A stretch of DNA of 64,000 bases. Origin: Sphingomonadaceae bacterium. Lineage in GTDB: Bacteria; Pseudomonadota; Alphaproteobacteria; Sphingomonadales; Sphingomonadaceae. Within the stretch, counting starts at the first letter, position 1. Each line of letters begins with the position of its first letter. The notes beneath the pieces are model-generated. The model did not search any database, had not been told where the DNA came from, and saw only the letters and a list, made by a program, of their open reading frames with translations. The stretch covers positions 1-64,000 of the forward strand of contig JADLBY010000119.1 in the NCBI GenBank assembly GCA_020847445.1, read 5' to 3'. Below are positions 24,929-33,658 of this stretch, piece by piece. Both the position numbers and the translations under genes were made by a program.

Positions 24929-25149
24929 CGGGTGTTTACAGGGCCGGTGCAGCGCGAGTTGGCGGCCACCGTCGTTCGTTTCCGTGCAACCCGTTTTCAT
25001 TCACCCTTTCCTGACCGCGCGCGGTCGAGCGTCAATGTCCGGCCCGCGCCGGTGCGCCAGCGCACCCGTGTAGGACATGACGCCCGACCTTGATCGCGCG
25101 GCTTTGCGGAGGGTGGCAACGAGCCACACGGACACGAAAGGATTTCATC

Positions 25150-25359
25150 ATGGCACGCACAACTTCAACCGCAGCAACAGCCGAACCCAAGACCCCGGCC
25201 TTCCAAGCCTGGCATGTCACCAACAAGGGCGACGACAGTTTCTGGACCAAGGTTGGAGCCGCATGGCCCCACCGCGACGGCAAGGGGCTGTCGCTCATCC
25301 TCTCGGTCATCCCGATCAGCGGCCAGATCGTCCTGCGCGAACCGCAGCCCCGGCAGTGA
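25150..25359 (+). CDS. small hypothetical protein downstream of DUF6118
   Basis: 69 aa from the ATG at 25150 with AAAGGA upstream. The sequence FQAWHVTNKGDDSFWTKVGA and LSLILSVIPISGQIVLREP reads as a compact soluble protein, and codon use looks genuine. Small proteins of this type often follow mobilization genes in sphingomonads. It may affect transfer, but no function can be given. Island 2 has no counterpart in the mirrored position. Confidence 0.7.
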   Translation: MARTTSTAATAEPKTPAFQAWHVTNKGDDSFWTKVGAAWPHRDGKGLSLILSVIPISGQIVLREPQPRQ

Positions 25360-25474
25360 AGGCCAATCGGGGCGCGTCAAACGCGCCCCGAATCCTGTTG
25401 CTTCACTGCGCTGGGGCGTTCATCGACAGTCCGAGGCGATGTCATCGCGCCCCGAATTGCTCCACCAAATCCCG

Positions 25475-25500
25475 ATCAAAATGTGGGAACGATTGTGGGA
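25475..25500. repeat. right copy of terminal direct repeat (possible integrase arm site)
   Basis: atcaaaatgtgggaacgatt followed by gtggga matches 453-478 at 24 of 26 positions and in the same orientation. It lies 57 bases before the middle attachment core. The surrounding 25360-25699 holds no gene besides these sites and the 3' end margin of the next gene. Confidence 0.55.
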
Positions 25501-25557
25501 TAAAATTTCAAAAAATCGCATTTTATTGTGTAAAAACAACAAGATAAAACGCTTGAC

Positions 25558-25573
25558 TGGTGACCCCTACGGG
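25558..25573. other. middle attachment core (junction of islands 1 and 2)
   Basis: tggtgacccctacggg is identical to the last 16 bases of tRNA-Glu as read at 54719-54734. It separates the two mirror-image mobilization modules. It would be the right end of island 1 and the left end of island 2. Confidence 0.75.
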
Positions 25574-25699
25574 CACCCGGCAACCGTGGCAAGGTACTGA
25601 TTTTAAGGCAGTATTTGCGTTGAGTGGGTCGCTGATACCATCGGAAGTGCCATCTGTCCATAGAGATATTATGAGCCGGAGTGGCACTGCCTGGTTTCG

Positions 25700-26395
25700 T
25701 CACGGCTGTCGGTTCCGCACCCTGATCGTGCATCGCACTGGCTGCTTGGCCACTGTGGCCTGCTGCTCGCAAGCATCGATGGCCTCACGGTTGTCCCGGC
25801 GTATATCGGCGGCATCGGATATGGCTTGCCATGCCTCCGGGCTATCGGCCCGCATCATCCGGGTTCCAGCTTCCCATAGCGTAGGCTCGCGCACGGTGCG
25901 CGCGGCGATGCGTTCGGGCAGATGCCAGTTTGTTGGAAGTATGCGCGCGACAAAGCCGGGTAGCACCGCCCATAGAAGGCATCCCGCGAGCAAGCCGCCG
26001 CCTGCCGCCCATTTGAGGCGGAGGCGCTGCTCGTTGAAGCTGGCCACGTCTCCGGCCAAGGCTCGCAAGCTGCGGGCTGACTCGACGTATTGCTGCTTTG
26101 CATCGGCAAGGGCGACGTGGTCCTCGCGCCGTGCTTTCGCGGCGGCGGCCTGTATCCGTGCCGCCATATCCTCTGGGGTCATCTGCATGGCGGGATGCTC
26201 ATCGATGGCGACCAGCCGCTTCGCCATCTCGCCAAGGGTGTTGCTGTAATCGGGAATGTCGATTTCCGCCTTCTCGGTCGCCAGATTCTGGACCGCGCGG
26301 CGGACCAGCGCCATTTCGCCTTCAAGCCGTGCGAACGCCTGTGTCGCCGGATCGGGTTCCTGTTCGGAATCCAAGGGCAGTGATCTGTCTTCCAT
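25700..26395 (-). CDS. DUF6118 family protein (island 2 copy)
   Basis: 231 aa, 9 bases after the traA stop. It has the same plan as 24200-24928: a charged helical N-terminus (FARLEGEMALVRRAVQNLAT, IDIPDYSNTL), one membrane span (AAGGGLLAGCLLWAVLPGFV), NWHLPERIA and a C-terminal EAIDACEQQATVAKQPVRC. It has diverged from the island 1 copy far more than the relaxases have from each other. Confidence 0.85.
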   Translation of the reverse strand: MEDRSLPLDSEQEPDPATQAFARLEGEMALVRRAVQNLATEKAEIDIPDYSNTLGEMAKRLVAIDEHPAMQMTPEDMAARIQAAAAKARREDHVALADAKQQYVESARSLRALAGDVASFNEQRLRLKWAAGGGLLAGCLLWAVLPGFVARILPTNWHLPERIAARTVREPTLWEAGTRMMRADSPEAWQAISDAADIRRDNREAIDACEQQATVAKQPVRCTIRVRNRQP

Positions 26396-26404
26396 ATTTT
26401 TTTC

Positions 26405-29362
26405 CTATCTGCTCATGCCAAGGTTGCGCCCGTGATCGAACGGCACGGAATCCGCGAGATCGCGAGCAAGGCTGCGGCCCATTTCCATGTCGATGCCGAG
26501 TTCACGGGTGCGCCCGCGCAGGACCGATTCCATCTGCGCATCGCGTTCGAGGCCTTTCGCCATGCCGTGCATTTCCTGCGCGACACGCTTCGCACCTCGG
26601 AAGTCGCCGTCGCGCTGCAAGTCCTCGCGGTGACGCTGGAGCTGCTGCCAGCCTTCAACGAACCTGTCGGCGCGCTGGAAAGGATCGGCGCGGATTTCCG
26701 CTTCAAGCTGCATCGCGCGCATGGCGGCCTGGCCGCGCCCTTCGGCGGCCTCGTGGACAAGCTCCGGCTGGCGCTGGAGCGCCGCGCCGAGATCGGTTGA
26801 GGCATTGGGCCGGATCGCGTCCAGCGCCTCTCTTGCCTTATCCATCGCGGCGCGCTGGTGGGGCAATACTGGCAAGCCCTGTCCGTGCATCCGCTCGATG
26901 TCGGCGGCGGCGCGGGCAAAGCGCTCTACGGCGCGGCGCGGATCGGGCGCGCGGGCTTGGCGGACAAGCGCCTGTTCCTTCTCTCCTTCTGGCCCGTGGG
27001 GTTGCGGACGGAAGTTGGCGAACATGCCCGGTTCGCGCTCGGGGGCTTGCGCTTTGGGCCGGAACCCATCGAACATTCCGCGCGCGCGTTCGGGAATCTT
27101 CTGGATGATTTCCGCTATACACTCGCGGAAGGTGATGCCGCGCCGTTCGGCGAACTGCTGCGCTGGGTCGTGGCGCTCGTAATCGCTCGCCATGTCCTTG
27201 GCCCGCTCGCGGGACAGGGTGTGAACGAGTTGCGACTGATCCCGGAAATCGTCGCGGCCATAATGAACAGCCAAGCCGTCCCGGTGCCGCGACATACCGA
27301 CATAGGCACCGTGGCGGTCCATGCCGGGTGTCACCAGCACATGGGCGCGGTCCACGGTCATGCCCTGGGCCTTGTGGATCGTGGCGGCATAACCGTGATC
27401 CACATGGGCATAGTGCTTGGTGTCGAACGCCACTGATCGCCCATCATCGGTGCGGACAGCGATATGCTCCGGGCTGACCTTTTCGACCGTGCCGAGCGTG
27501 CCGTTCTTCACGTCCAGGCTGCGCTCGTTGCGCAAGAACATGATGCGGTCGCCGCTGGCGAAGGCGCGCGCGCCGCGCTCGGTTTTCACCAACACATCGC
27601 TGCCCAACTCATTACTGGCGCGCATCCGCCCGCGCGCAGCTTCATTGAGTTCGCGCACTTGGTCATTGGTATGGGTGAGGATGATGCGGGTCTGATCCGG
27701 CGCGGCGATGCGCTCGCGATCCCAACGCTCGACAAGTTCGCTGCGCGCTGCCTCGCGCGTCTCGGCAGCATGGACCATGCCACGCTCGGTATAGGCATGG
27801 ATGGCTTCGCCGGTGCGGCCCGTGGCGAGCTGGCGAGTAGCATCCTGCTGCCACCCCTCATGCTGGCGGCGGACCTGTGTGATCTCGACCCCGCCAAGCC
27901 GTTCGTGGATCGCCCGGAACGCCGCGCCCGCCTCAATCGCCTGCAACTGCTGCGGGTCGCCGACCAGCACGACTTTCGCGCCCGCGTCGGCGGCATGGGA
28001 CAGCACGCGCTCCATCTGGCGCGTGCCGACCATGCCTGCCTCGTCGATCACCAGCACGTCGCGGGCGGTGAGCATATCACGCCCCTGCGCCCAGCCATGT
28101 TCCATGCTCGCGATGGTGCGCGACGCGATGCCCGAACCATTCTCAAGCCCTTCGGCGGCGATGCCGGACAACGCCGCGCCGCGCACCGTGAAGCCCGCGC
28201 CTTCCCATGCCTCACGCGCAACGCCAAGCATCGCGCTCTTGCCCGTTCCGGCGTAACCCACCACCACGCCAAGCCCGCGCCCATCGGTCACATGCTCGAA
28301 CGCCGCGCGCTGCTCGCCGGTCATCACCAGCCCGCGCGTTTCCGCGCGCGCCAGCGCTCCTTCCCGGCCATGGTTTTCGACCCGGTGCCGTTCGCGCTCG
28401 GCCATCAATTCCGAAGCGCGTTGCAACCGCTGCTCGGTCTCGATCATCTCGCGGCTGGTAAACCGATCTTCGCCGCGTCCGTCCTTGCCCAGCGCAAGCA
28501 GGTCGGGCGAGCCGCACACCGCGCTCATCGCATGGTCGAACTGCTCTTTCCCGTCCGTATGGCTATGCACAAACATTGCCATGTCGCGGCGCGTGAACGT
28601 GGCTTGGCTATGAGTGATCGCGTCCAGGGCGATACGCGGTTCCGCGATGATCCGTTCGCCGTTCCGCTGGGCGATGGCGCGGTGATCTTCGATGCGCTCG
28701 GATTCCAGCCCGCGCTCGCCCATACGCGACGCGGCGGGACCGATCTTGTCCTGCGGCTCAAGCTCGATGCCTTGCGCCTGCAAACTGCGGTGATCAACGC
28801 GCGCGTCGATGTCGAGTGATGCCAGCCGTTCATTGACATGATCGGCCCAGCGTTCGCGCCATTGCTCGACAAGCTCGGTCCTGTTCCAGTCGCGCACCTT
28901 CGCGCCGAAACCTTCCTCGCCGACTTCGCGCATGGTCAGCATGACATGGGCGTGCGGCTTCGCCATGCCGTCCGCGCCGATGTCCCAATGCACATTGAGG
29001 TCGGCGATCATGCCGCGCGCGACAAATTCGGCTTCGACGAACTCGCGCGCCAGCACGATGCCCTGCTGCTTGGTCAGCTCGCGCGGGATGGCGAACTCGA
29101 CCTCGCGCGCGAGCTGCGCATCCTTGCGCACCTCCGCCGCTTCGACCGCGTTCCACAGCTTTTCGCGGTCGCCAAGATGCTCCGGGGCGTTCTCCGGCAG
29201 CATGACTTCGCTATGCACGACGCCCGATTTGCTCGTGAAATCGTGATCGCGATCCAACCGTTCGTCATGCAGCCGGTCAGCCGAGCGATAAGCCGCCGCC
29301 GCAACGGCGCTGCGTCCGCTGGCGCGGCTGATGACTTTGGCCGAGAGGTGAAAGATTGCCAT
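26405..29362 (-). CDS. traA: Ti-type conjugative relaxase/helicase TraA (island 2 copy)
   Basis: 985 aa from MAIFHLSAKVISRASGRSAV. The relaxase motifs (AAAAYRSADRLHDERLDRDH, AKPHAHVMLTMREV), the helicase Walker A (GYAGTGKSAML), Walker B (VLVIDEAGMVGTRQMER) and the late motif ATIHKAQGMTVDRAHVL are all present. It is highly similar to the island 1 protein, with differences mainly in the C-terminal 250 residues. It is divergent from traC across oriT, in the opposite orientation to island 1. Confidence 0.95.
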   Translation of the reverse strand: MAIFHLSAKVISRASGRSAVAAAAYRSADRLHDERLDRDHDFTSKSGVVHSEVMLPENAPEHLGDREKLWNAVEAAEVRKDAQLAREVEFAIPRELTKQQGIVLAREFVEAEFVARGMIADLNVHWDIGADGMAKPHAHVMLTMREVGEEGFGAKVRDWNRTELVEQWRERWADHVNERLASLDIDARVDHRSLQAQGIELEPQDKIGPAASRMGERGLESERIEDHRAIAQRNGERIIAEPRIALDAITHSQATFTRRDMAMFVHSHTDGKEQFDHAMSAVCGSPDLLALGKDGRGEDRFTSREMIETEQRLQRASELMAERERHRVENHGREGALARAETRGLVMTGEQRAAFEHVTDGRGLGVVVGYAGTGKSAMLGVAREAWEGAGFTVRGAALSGIAAEGLENGSGIASRTIASMEHGWAQGRDMLTARDVLVIDEAGMVGTRQMERVLSHAADAGAKVVLVGDPQQLQAIEAGAAFRAIHERLGGVEITQVRRQHEGWQQDATRQLATGRTGEAIHAYTERGMVHAAETREAARSELVERWDRERIAAPDQTRIILTHTNDQVRELNEAARGRMRASNELGSDVLVKTERGARAFASGDRIMFLRNERSLDVKNGTLGTVEKVSPEHIAVRTDDGRSVAFDTKHYAHVDHGYAATIHKAQGMTVDRAHVLVTPGMDRHGAYVGMSRHRDGLAVHYGRDDFRDQSQLVHTLSRERAKDMASDYERHDPAQQFAERRGITFRECIAEIIQKIPERARGMFDGFRPKAQAPEREPGMFANFRPQPHGPEGEKEQALVRQARAPDPRRAVERFARAAADIERMHGQGLPVLPHQRAAMDKAREALDAIRPNASTDLGAALQRQPELVHEAAEGRGQAAMRAMQLEAEIRADPFQRADRFVEGWQQLQRHREDLQRDGDFRGAKRVAQEMHGMAKGLERDAQMESVLRGRTRELGIDMEMGRSLARDLADSVPFDHGRNLGMSR

Positions 29363-29391
29363 GACGGCAATCCATCTACACTACAACGGGC

Positions 29392-29419
29392 ACGTCGGAA
29401 CGACGTATAAGCGCGCCCT
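29392..29419 (-). other. oriT nic-region (island 2)
   Basis: The minus strand carries agggcgcgcttatacgt (29419-29403), identical to island 1, next to an ACGTCG-TTC-CGACGT inverted repeat (29392-29406) with two loop changes. Conservation of the nic core while flanks differ supports function. Confidence 0.78.
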
Positions 29420-29534
29420 CCCATGATAAAATCCTGCTCGGGACTATCCGGTTCCAGACTGTCCCGACGACTTTACAGCATTAGGCGCAGAACACTATTA
29501 TCATGGGCGCATCAACTCTCAATGGAGACTTATG

Positions 29535-29840
29535 ATGCGTAAACCCAGAGACTTTGATTCGGAACTGAAGGCGCTGGCCGACAAGGCAAAGCAACTGAAG
29601 GAACGCCGCGTCCAGCAACTTGGCGAACTGGTGATTACCACCGGGGCAGATGCTGCCGACGCGGAAACGCTGGCCGGTGCGCTGCTCGTCATCGCCGATA
29701 CCACTGACGCCGGAAAGAAGGAGGCGTGGCGCAAACGCGGGGCTGCATTCTTTCAAAGCAAGGCGCGCAAACGTGGAGACGGAACTCAAGGCCAACCGGA
29801 TGGCACTCTCCCGCTTGACGGCGGCGCGGCACCGGCTTGA
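29535..29840 (+). CDS. traC: conjugal transfer protein TraC (island 2 copy)
   Basis: 101 aa from the ATG at 29535, which keeps the GGAG spacing seen in island 1; an ATG at 29532 is also in frame. MRKPRDFDSELKALADKAKQ then LKERRVQQLGELVITTGAD is the TraC pattern. It is divergent from traA and overlapped at its end by traD. Confidence 0.88.
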   Translation: MRKPRDFDSELKALADKAKQLKERRVQQLGELVITTGADAADAETLAGALLVIADTTDAGKKEAWRKRGAAFFQSKARKRGDGTQGQPDGTLPLDGGAAPA

Positions 29841-30093
29841 AGCAGCAATGGCCCGCACCGACATGCGCGAATGGCAGATCAAACGCCGCGAACGAACACG
29901 GCAACTGATCGAACTCGGCGGCCTGGTCATAAAGGCCGGGCTCGTCGAACTAGCCGACGATGATCGCGCTACTCTCTATGGTGCGTTCCTCGCCGTTGCC
30001 GCCAAGTTGCGCAGCGAAGAACGCGACAGCGCGCTTGCCCTATGGAAGCGCAAAGGGAAACGGGCGTTTGAAAGCGACGTGGAGCAAAGCTGA
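29773..30093 (+). CDS. traD: conjugal transfer protein TraD (island 2 copy)
   Basis: 106 aa from a GTG at 29773 that aligns with the island 1 start; ATG at 29848, just after the traC stop, is an alternative giving 81 aa. The core TDMREWQIKRRERTRQLIEL then GGLVIKAGLVEL matches TraD. It ends about 120 bases before the first autotransporter and is the last mobilization gene on this side. Confidence 0.75.
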   Translation: METELKANRMALSRLTAARHRLEAAMARTDMREWQIKRRERTRQLIELGGLVIKAGLVELADDDRATLYGAFLAVAAKLRSEERDSALALWKRKGKRAFESDVEQS

Positions 30094-30135
30094 TCCTTGT
30101 TCACTTCCCATAATTCAAAAATAGTTTCGCACGGG

Positions 30136-30214
30136 TGATCCGATTTCCGTTCCAATGACGCCTTTACCCTTTGAGCCCGTCTGTGCGGGCGTTTTCGAGC
30201 AAAGGGGATTGGCG
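30136..30214 (+). promoter_or_regulatory. shared leader/promoter region of autotransporter 1
   Basis: From tgatccg (30136) to the ATG, nearly every base matches 36692-36771: tttccg, then atgacgcctttacc, tttgagcccgtctgtgcggg and gttttcga. A short hairpin (gcccg 30175-30179, cgggc 30186-30190) precedes the ribosome site. The conserved spacing of 79 against 80 bases to the start suggests a common promoter plus 5' leader. The exact -35/-10 boxes cannot be assigned. Confidence 0.6.
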
Positions 30215-33200
30215 ATGGCACGGATTTCGGCGCTACGGTTGACAGCAGCAACACTGGCGCTGGCGGCGGCGGGAACCAGCAACACGGCCTGGGCCGATTG
30301 TGCAACGACGACGGCGGGCGATGGCATAGTGACGCTGGCTTGCGGCAATACGATCACATCGTCCACCATCAACCGCAGCGGCAACAATCCGTCGACCATC
30401 GCGAATTACCAGGCAATCGAGGCCCCGCTCAACGTGACCATCGGCAGCGGCATCACGATCACCGGCTGGGGATTGATCGTCTACAACGGGACGCAGCCCG
30501 CGAGTACGACGTCTAGGCCGCTCAACGTGATCAACAATGGCTCGATCAGCCATACGGTTGGCTGGGACGATCCCAGCGAGAGCGACGGCTTGAACGTCGG
30601 CACCAACAGTGGTCCGATTCGCTATTCGGGTAACGGCAGCGTCACCACCAACGGCACCGCCAACGCAACCGGGAATTTCGTCGGCTCCACCGCGCTCGCG
30701 CTCTACGCATCGGGTCTGGGGAATTCGGTCACCTTCGGGTCGCTGGCGGTTCCGGTCAGCGCAACGTTCAGCGGCGAAAGCGGCATCCACATGGTCGCGG
30801 AAAACAGCAGTCTCGATGCTTGGTTCGCGGGCGGCACGATCACCGCGACACGGCGCGACTTCGGTGTGAGCGCGCTCAGCATCCAGGCCGCGGACACAAT
30901 GAACCTGACGATGACCGGCGGAACGGTGGTGACCGGAGGGATCGACGTTTCGCTGACCGCCGGCCCGGGCCACAGCGCCTCGTCGGCGCTGACGGTCACC
31001 ACTGATGCCCAGGTGACCAACAGCTACGTCGCCGGCGCGGGCCTGACCGCCTCCAGCCGCGAAGCCGGCGCCAATGTGACGCTGACCAACGGTGCATTGT
31101 TCAACGTTGCCAACATCGGCGTGCTGCTTTCGCCAATTGGCGGTGCGGCGCGCTTCACCACGGCCGCGGGGACCACGATCAACCAGACCGGCACCACCGG
31201 CGCGGTGCGGACCGGACTGTGGTTCTCACCCACCGGCACAGGATCGCTCACCGCCGATCTTTCCGGCGCGATCAACGCGAGCGGCACGGGGATGCTGCTG
31301 CAACCGGCCAATGGCAATGCCAGTGTGACCATCCGCAGCGGCGGCAGCGTCAGTGGCGGAACGGCGGGCATCCAGGTGCTGCAGAACGCCGGGGCTACCG
31401 GGACGGTGACCATCGCCAATGCCGGAACGCTCAGCGGCGCCACTGCCGCCATCAACGGAACACCTGCCGGAACCGCCTTCACCCTGACCAATAGCGGCAC
31501 GATGAGCGGGACGGTGAATGTCAGCGGCGCGGCGGTCAGCGGATCGCTGTTCACCAACAGCGGGACATGGAACGCGGGAACGGGCAATTCGGCGTTTTCC
31601 GGCAGCATGATCAACAGCGGCACGCTCAACATGGCGGACGGCGCGGCCAATACGCTGACGGTCAGCGGCAATCTGGTGCTGAATGCGGGGAGCGTGCTGC
31701 GCCTCGATGTCGGCAGCACCAATGCGGCGACCGACAAGGTGCTGGTCACCGGCACGGCGAGTCTGGCGGGCGGGGTTTCTGCGCTGCCGACCAGCGGCAA
31801 TTTCACGCCCGGCACCTATACGATCCTCACCGCCAATGGCGGGGTGAGCGGCACGTTCAGTCCGCTGACCACCCAGCCGAACGCACAGGCGCGGCTGACC
31901 TATGATGCCAATAACGTGTTCCTGGTGCTCGATTCGACAACCGGTTTTACCGCGTCATCTTCGACCAGCGAACGGGTCATGCTCAATGCGGCGACGGTTA
32001 CAACAAATACCGCCAACGCCTACTCCACCCGGATCATCGGCCGGATTGAGGGTGGAACCCCGCTTTACAATCAAACGTTCGCCGCAGCCTTTGCCGATAC
32101 CTCGGTGCAGAACGGAGTGACTGCAGCGCGCACCGCGATCACTGCCGCAGGCGGTCCGGGAATCATCATCGGTGCGCCGGTGCGAACCGCCTCAACCACA
32201 TCGAGCGTGACGACCACCGGCACCACGACCTATTCGCTTGCGGGAATGGCTGCGGTCACGACGGCGGAAGTCTTGGTTGGCCCCAACAGCACTACTACTG
32301 GTCAACGCACGGTCTGCACCGGGATCAGTACGCTGCCCGGAACAACCCTGCCGACTTGCGGCACCGGGAGCCCGATAAACACCACCGTCGTTTCTGGCCA
32401 GATAAACACCAACACCAATGTTGAAACGACCTATACTATCGACCAATCGCGCACCGACACCACCACCACCACTCTGAACGAAACCTACGAGCTGAACGGC
32501 CAGGTGGTTGCGGTCGGCACGGTTCATGCCGAGGTGCAATCGGGGTTGTTCGACCTGTCCGGGCGGCTGCTGGGCCGTCTGGCGCAGGTCGAGCCGGGCC
32601 GGGCGGGCTGGGCTGATGCTTACCGCTTCCGCGTCAGCCAGGGCGGGCAGCGTGATGCCTGGGGGCTTGCGGGCGGGATCAGCCTGCCCTTGGGCGAGCG
32701 GCTGACGCTGGCCGCTGGGATCGGCCATGGTAATCTCGACATCGCCGTCCCCGGCGCGGCGGAAAGCGGCACGGTGAAACTGACCGAACTGGGCGCAGCG
32801 CTGCGCTTCGATTCCGGGGGCTTCGGGGCCTCGCTTGCCGTGGTCCACGGCTTCGGCGATGCCGGGACCAGCCGTGCGGCCTATGGTAAGTCCGACGCGC
32901 GCTACGATGTGCGGATGACCGGCGCGGCTCTCGAGATGGGCCAGACCTTCGATCTGGGCGGTGTGACCCTGCGCCCGGTGGCGGGGATTGACTGGGTGCG
33001 GATCAGCACCGATGGCTTCACCGAAACCGACACGCTGGGTCTCGTCGTCGGCAAGCAGACGCATGAGCGGGCGCGCGCATCGGCGGGCCTGACGCTGGCA
33101 CGCGATTTTGGCCCGGTCATGCTGGCGGTGAGCGGGCGCTATCTGGCTATCCTTTCGGGTGGGGAACGCAATGTCCCCGTCGCCTTCGCGCTCGCTTCAG

Positions 33201-33370
33201 CCCGCTCGCTCACCATGACCGGCCCCAGTGAACCCGACACCGCGATGCTGGGCGCACGGGCGATCCTGCCGCTGGGCAAGGGCGTGAAGCTGAGCCTAGC
33301 CTACGACGGAAAGCTTGGCAGCGGATACACCGCGCACAGCGGCAATCTGGGTCTGAGCGTCGCGTTCTGA
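30215..33370 (+). CDS. autotransporter (type Va) adhesin-like protein 1
   Basis: 1051 aa from the ATG at 30215. A signal peptide (MARISALRLTAATLALAAAG, cleavage near AWA) precedes a Gly/Thr/Ser/Asn-rich beta-helix passenger to about residue 590, with many repeats such as TLTNSGTMSGTV and NAGTLSGATAA. A linker (about 590-750) has IIIGAPVRTAS. The C-terminal autotransporter beta-barrel runs to LGLSVAF with a terminal Phe. The barrel region is nearly identical to that of autotransporter 2. It is probably displayed on the cell surface. The shared leader suggests common control with autotransporter 2. Confidence 0.9.
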   Translation: MARISALRLTAATLALAAAGTSNTAWADCATTTAGDGIVTLACGNTITSSTINRSGNNPSTIANYQAIEAPLNVTIGSGITITGWGLIVYNGTQPASTTSRPLNVINNGSISHTVGWDDPSESDGLNVGTNSGPIRYSGNGSVTTNGTANATGNFVGSTALALYASGLGNSVTFGSLAVPVSATFSGESGIHMVAENSSLDAWFAGGTITATRRDFGVSALSIQAADTMNLTMTGGTVVTGGIDVSLTAGPGHSASSALTVTTDAQVTNSYVAGAGLTASSREAGANVTLTNGALFNVANIGVLLSPIGGAARFTTAAGTTINQTGTTGAVRTGLWFSPTGTGSLTADLSGAINASGTGMLLQPANGNASVTIRSGGSVSGGTAGIQVLQNAGATGTVTIANAGTLSGATAAINGTPAGTAFTLTNSGTMSGTVNVSGAAVSGSLFTNSGTWNAGTGNSAFSGSMINSGTLNMADGAANTLTVSGNLVLNAGSVLRLDVGSTNAATDKVLVTGTASLAGGVSALPTSGNFTPGTYTILTANGGVSGTFSPLTTQPNAQARLTYDANNVFLVLDSTTGFTASSSTSERVMLNAATVTTNTANAYSTRIIGRIEGGTPLYNQTFAAAFADTSVQNGVTAARTAITAAGGPGIIIGAPVRTASTTSSVTTTGTTTYSLAGMAAVTTAEVLVGPNSTTTGQRTVCTGISTLPGTTLPTCGTGSPINTTVVSGQINTNTNVETTYTIDQSRTDTTTTTLNETYELNGQVVAVGTVHAEVQSGLFDLSGRLLGRLAQVEPGRAGWADAYRFRVSQGGQRDAWGLAGGISLPLGERLTLAAGIGHGNLDIAVPGAAESGTVKLTELGAALRFDSGGFGASLAVVHGFGDAGTSRAAYGKSDARYDVRMTGAALEMGQTFDLGGVTLRPVAGIDWVRISTDGFTETDTLGLVVGKQTHERARASAGLTLARDFGPVMLAVSGRYLAILSGGERNVPVAFALASARSLTMTGPSEPDTAMLGARAILPLGKGVKLSLAYDGKLGSGYTAHSGNLGLSVAF

Positions 33371-33408
33371 GCGAGGCTTGTCGGTGTTCTCAAACGACGG
33401 AGGGTGAA

Positions 33409-33597
33409 ATGTTCGACCAAAAGACCACTGTGGAAACAGAATGCGAAGCGGCGGAGCATGAAACGCCGATGGCGGGTCCTGGCTATTGCATCCGTTGTCA
33501 GAGCGAAGGTAGCCCGCACCCTTGCGGTGCATTTGTCGGCACCGGCACCATCTGCCAGCGCAACTGGTGCGCGCATAACTGGGCGGACCACGCGTGA
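33409..33597 (+). CDS. small Cys-rich protein
   Basis: 62 aa with a strong ribosome site (GGAGGGTGAA). No signal peptide. The Cys/His pattern CIRCQSEGSPHPCGAFVGTG then ICQRNWCAHNW looks like a small zinc ribbon or knuckle. It is squeezed between the first autotransporter and the kinase gene on the same strand, so it may belong to the same transcription unit. I do not recognise a family. Confidence 0.65.
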   Translation: MFDQKTTVETECEAAEHETPMAGPGYCIRCQSEGSPHPCGAFVGTGTICQRNWCAHNWADHA

Positions 33598-33658
33598 TGC
33601 GCGGGGCCACGGGCAGCCTCAGGGTGGTGTTCTGAGCATGGCAGGCTAGGGTGCGAGC

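Larger units (their letters stand above)
326..25573. mobile_element. island 1: integrative mobilizable element with metal-resistance cargo
   Basis: About 25.2 kb bounded by the 15-base tRNA-Glu-derived cores. It contains an integrase (503-1669), AlpA/excisionase-type regulators, czc and cop metal-resistance operons, and a traD-traC/oriT/traA-DUF6118 module. A 26-base segment (453-478 and 25475-25500, 24 of 26 identical) lies just inside both ends in the same orientation, like integrase arm sites. No T4SS or TraG-like coupling gene is visible, so transfer would need a helper element. Confidence 0.7.

Noticed and set aside
30175..30194. Terminator in the autotransporter 1 leader (hairpin then gtttt)
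   Set aside because: Stem of only 5 bp and it sits just before the ribosome site in both copies; kept as a leader element instead.
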